From an uncultured Paracoccus sp. (GTDB lineage Bacteria; Pseudomonadota; Alphaproteobacteria; Rhodobacterales; Rhodobacteraceae): a stretch of DNA of 8,113 nucleotides. The notes beneath the pieces were generated by a model. It was not told the DNA's origin. It searched no databases and was given only the letters and a program-made list of their open reading frames with translations. The position numbers and the translations under genes are program-made. Positions 6,630 through 8,113 of the stretch are shown here, one piece after another (within the stretch, counting starts at the first letter, position 1; each line of letters starts with the position of its first letter). The stretch is from NCBI GenBank assembly GCA_937859005.1, contig CALLYR010000583.1, forward strand, positions 1 to 8,113, given 5' to 3'.

Positions 6630-6647
6630 CCCGACGGGCCGCTTTTT
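6612..6647 (+). terminator. Strong intrinsic terminator just before the terminase genes
   Basis: AAGCGGCC (6612-6619) pairs perfectly with GGCCGCTT (6637-6644), and the 3' arm runs into five T residues (6643-6647) with more T after one CG step. The intervening bases contain a second stem, GGGC (6621-6624) and GCCC (6629-6632), with loop AATA. This is the best intrinsic terminator in the window. It ends a transcript from the promoter at 6559-6587 (about 55 nt) or readthrough from mltG, and lies 49 bases before the small terminase start. Confidence 0.75.
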
Positions 6648-6695
6648 CGTTTCTCGCTCGTGCGGACAGGCACCGAGGGCAGGGCATCAACAGAC

Positions 6696-7073
6696 ATGGA
6701 CATGAGCTTCGATCCGGGCGCCGGGGGCGCGCCGGAAGGACCGTTCGTTGCCGGAGGGGGCGGGGACGCGGCGGCCTTGGGCGGAATCGAGTCGATCGAC
6801 ATTGCATCCGCGATGTTCCGCGAGGTCGCGCAGGAGCTGCATCACCTGCGCGCCGGGCTGCGGCGCGGGGAAACCGAGGGGCTGAAGGACGCCGCGCGCG
6901 TGGTCCGCGACCTGCGCGCGGCGACCCAGCTGGTGCTGGAGGAAAGGATCAGGGTTGACAAGCTTCGCAAGGAAGTTGCCGGGGATGTCGGAGGGGGAAG
7001 CCTCGACCTTGCCGCGGCACGAGACGAGATCGGGCGCCGCCTGGCTTGCCTGCGCCGCGCCGGAGGAGGTTGA
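6696..7073 (+). CDS. GTA small terminase subunit (gp1-like)
   Basis: A 125-residue protein recognised as the first protein of Rhodobacter-type gene transfer agent clusters, the small terminase subunit. That subunit binds DNA weakly or non-specifically and works with the large subunit to start packaging. The first 30 residues are Gly/Ala-rich and probably disordered. Residues 33-95 are strongly helical and charged, with LEERIRVDKLRKEVAG (81-96), and probably form the oligomerising coiled coil. The conserved tail LDLAAARDEIGRRLACLR (103-120) precedes the stop. The ATG at 6696 is preferred, with AGGG 11 bases upstream; ATG 6702 and GTG 6660 are in-frame alternatives, but 6660 lies just past the terminator T-run. 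Its last 89 bases overlap the large subunit gene. No sequence-specific cos or pac recognition is evident, as expected for a GTA that packages random DNA. Confidence 0.8.
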   Translation: MDMSFDPGAGGAPEGPFVAGGGGDAAALGGIESIDIASAMFREVAQELHHLRAGLRRGETEGLKDAARVVRDLRAATQLVLEERIRVDKLRKEVAGDVGGGSLDLAAARDEIGRRLACLRRAGGG

Positions 7074-8113
7074 CGGCTTTCTGTCGGGGTTGTCGGGGAA
7101 TGCGCTGGCAAGCTTGCCGTGGCTGTTCGAGTTCTGGGCGCTGCCGCATCAGCTGGCCCCCGAGGGCGACTGGAAGTCCTGGGTCATCATGGGCGGGCGC
7201 GGCGCGGGCAAGACCCGTGCGGGCGCCGAATGGGTGCGCGCGCAGGTCGAGGGGGATGTGCCGTCCGCTCCGGGGCGTGCGCGGCGGGTGGCGCTGGTCG
7301 CGGAGACCTTTGACCAGGGGCGCGACGTGATGGTGATGGGCGATTCGGGGATTCTCGCCTGTTCGCCCCCCGACCGCCGCCCGGTGTGGGAGTCGGGGCG
7401 GCGGCGGCTGGTCTGGCCCAACGGCGCGACCGCGACCGTCTTTTCGGCGCATGAGCCGGAGGCGCTGCGCGGACCGCAGTTCGACGCGGCCTGGGTCGAT
7501 GAACTGGCCAAGTGGAGACGGGCCGAGGAGACCTGGGACATGCTGCAATTCGCGCTGCGGCTGGGAGATCATCCGCAGCAGGTGGTCACGACGACGCCGC
7601 GCAACGTGGGGGTGCTGAAGGCGATCCTGCGGAATGCCTCGACGGTGGTGACGCACGCGCCGACGGACGCCAACCGCGCCTATCTGGCGGAGAGCTTTCT
7701 GGCCGAGGTGCAGGCGCGGTATGCGGGCACGCGGCTGGGGCGGCAGGAGCTGGAGGGCGTGCTGCTGGAGGATGTCGAGGGGGCGCTGTGGACGACCGCG
7801 ATGCTGGAGGGCTGCCGGGTCGAGGCGGCGCCGAAGCTCGACCGGATCGTGGTGGCGGTGGACCCGGCGGTGACGGGGGGTGCTGCCAGTGACGAATGCG
7901 GGATCGTGGTCGCTGGCGTCATCTGCGAGGGGCCGCCGCAGGACTGGCGCGGCTATGTGCTGGAGGATGCGACGGTGCGGGGCGGGCCGCTGGACTGGGC
8001 GCGCGCGGCGATTGCCGCCATGCAGCGCCACGGGGCCGAGCGGCTGGTGGCCGAGGTCAACCAGGGCGGCGATCTGGTCGAGAGCGTGATCCGGCAGGTG
8101 GACCCTCTGGTCC
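6985..8113 (+). CDS. GTA large terminase subunit (gp2-like, 3' end cut off)
   Basis: Hand translation gives 376 codons open to the window edge. This is the packaging motor of a Rhodobacter-type GTA: an ATPase that drives DNA into the capsid plus a nuclease that cuts headfuls. The N-terminal segment SLPWLFEFWALPHQLAPEGD is typical of the GTA family. Walker A is GGRGAGKT (70-77), Walker B is AAWVDE (Asp172-Glu173), and the coupling motif is TTTP (202-205). The RNase H-like nuclease begins at VVAVDPAVT (Asp293) and continues through VAEVNQGGD (Glu357); its last acidic residue lies outside the window. ATG 6985 is chosen because the conserved WLACAAPEEVDGFL block (20-33) lies upstream of any later start, and AAGGAA (6969-6974) lies 10 bases before it. 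The start sits inside the small subunit gene. No frameshift or missing motif is seen, so the GTA may be functional. Confidence 0.93.
   Translation, partial: MSEGEASTLPRHETRSGAAWLACAAPEEVDGFLSGLSGNALASLPWLFEFWALPHQLAPEGDWKSWVIMGGRGAGKTRAGAEWVRAQVEGDVPSAPGRARRVALVAETFDQGRDVMVMGDSGILACSPPDRRPVWESGRRRLVWPNGATATVFSAHEPEALRGPQFDAAWVDELAKWRRAEETWDMLQFALRLGDHPQQVVTTTPRNVGVLKAILRNASTVVTHAPTDANRAYLAESFLAEVQARYAGTRLGRQELEGVLLEDVEGALWTTAMLEGCRVEAAPKLDRIVVAVDPAVTGGAASDECGIVVAGVICEGPPQDWRGYVLEDATVRGGPLDWARAAIAAMQRHGAERLVAEVNQGGDLVESVIRQVDPLV

Larger units (their letters stand above)
5803..6695 (+). other. Long intergenic region upstream of the GTA cluster
   Basis: About 890 bases with no protein gene I can support. 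Open frames here (for example 5824-6015, 6026-6211, 6208-6441 on the plus strand and 6267-6626 on the minus strand) lack ribosome binding sites and recognisable protein features. No tRNA, rRNA or CRISPR repeat is seen. What it does hold: a GGCGCC hairpin just after mltG; a 10-base palindrome GGCAATTGCC (6080-6089); an AT-rich island around 6165-6260 with two inverted repeats; a 10-base palindrome CCGGATCCGG (6386-6395); a hairpin at 6435-6452; repeated GTGTTGC/AGGATT words; and a promoter plus terminator just before the GTA genes. It most likely carries the regulatory DNA of the GTA operon. Confidence 0.7.

Noticed and set aside
6660..6695. GTG start adding 12 residues to the small terminase
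   Set aside because: It lies just after the terminator T-run and has no ribosome binding site. ATG 6696 has purine-rich sequence upstream.
5803..6695. tRNA, 6S, SRP, RNase P RNA or tmRNA in the long gap
   Set aside because: No TPsiC-arm consensus, CCA end or known conserved core words of these RNAs were found by eye.
6949..8031. Minus-strand open frame of 360 codons
   Set aside because: Antisense to the large terminase. Composition is His/Arg/Pro-rich and no family is recognised.
1..8113. CRISPR array, insertion sequence, integrase or attachment site
   Set aside because: No regularly spaced repeats, transposase, terminal inverted repeats or integrase were seen. The phage-like genes are of the GTA type, which lacks integration functions.

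Overview
The window is GC-rich throughout, with densely packed, strongly coding-biased genes. The protein set (a gene transfer agent terminase pair, an alphaproteobacterial-type FabF and MltG, and a TelA/DUF2927/SPFH gene group) points to an alphaproteobacterium of the Rhodobacterales, most like Paracoccus or Rhodobacter. This placement comes from family recognition, not from a database search.

Left third (1-3144, minus strand): an apparent operon read from right to left. It holds telA (TelA/KlaA toxic-anion-resistance family), a DUF2927 lipoprotein and an SPFH-domain protein of the YdjI / 'virion core protein-like' type, which is cut by the window edge. A sigma70-like promoter (3204-3231) and a good ribosome binding site lie before telA. 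The three products suggest an envelope or membrane stress module. The function is inferred.

Middle (3362-5802, plus strand): fabF (beta-ketoacyl-ACP synthase II) and mltG (endolytic murein transglycosylase) overlap by one base and should be translationally coupled. They diverge from the telA operon, with promoters for both directions in the 217-base gap 3145-3361.

Gap (5803-6695): about 890 bases with no convincing protein gene. It holds a hairpin after mltG, an AT-rich island with dyad symmetries, repeated GTGTTGC / AGGATT words, and a promoter followed within about 30 bases by a strong intrinsic terminator. This terminator stands directly before the next operon.

Right end (6696-8113, plus strand): the first two genes of a Rhodobacter-type gene transfer agent (GTA) cluster. 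These are the small terminase subunit and the large terminase subunit, overlapping by 89 bases; the large subunit runs off the window. GTAs are domesticated phage-like particles that package random host DNA. The most unusual observation is the promoter / mini-ORF / terminator arrangement just before this cluster. It could be a transcription attenuator controlling GTA expression or a very small RNA gene.
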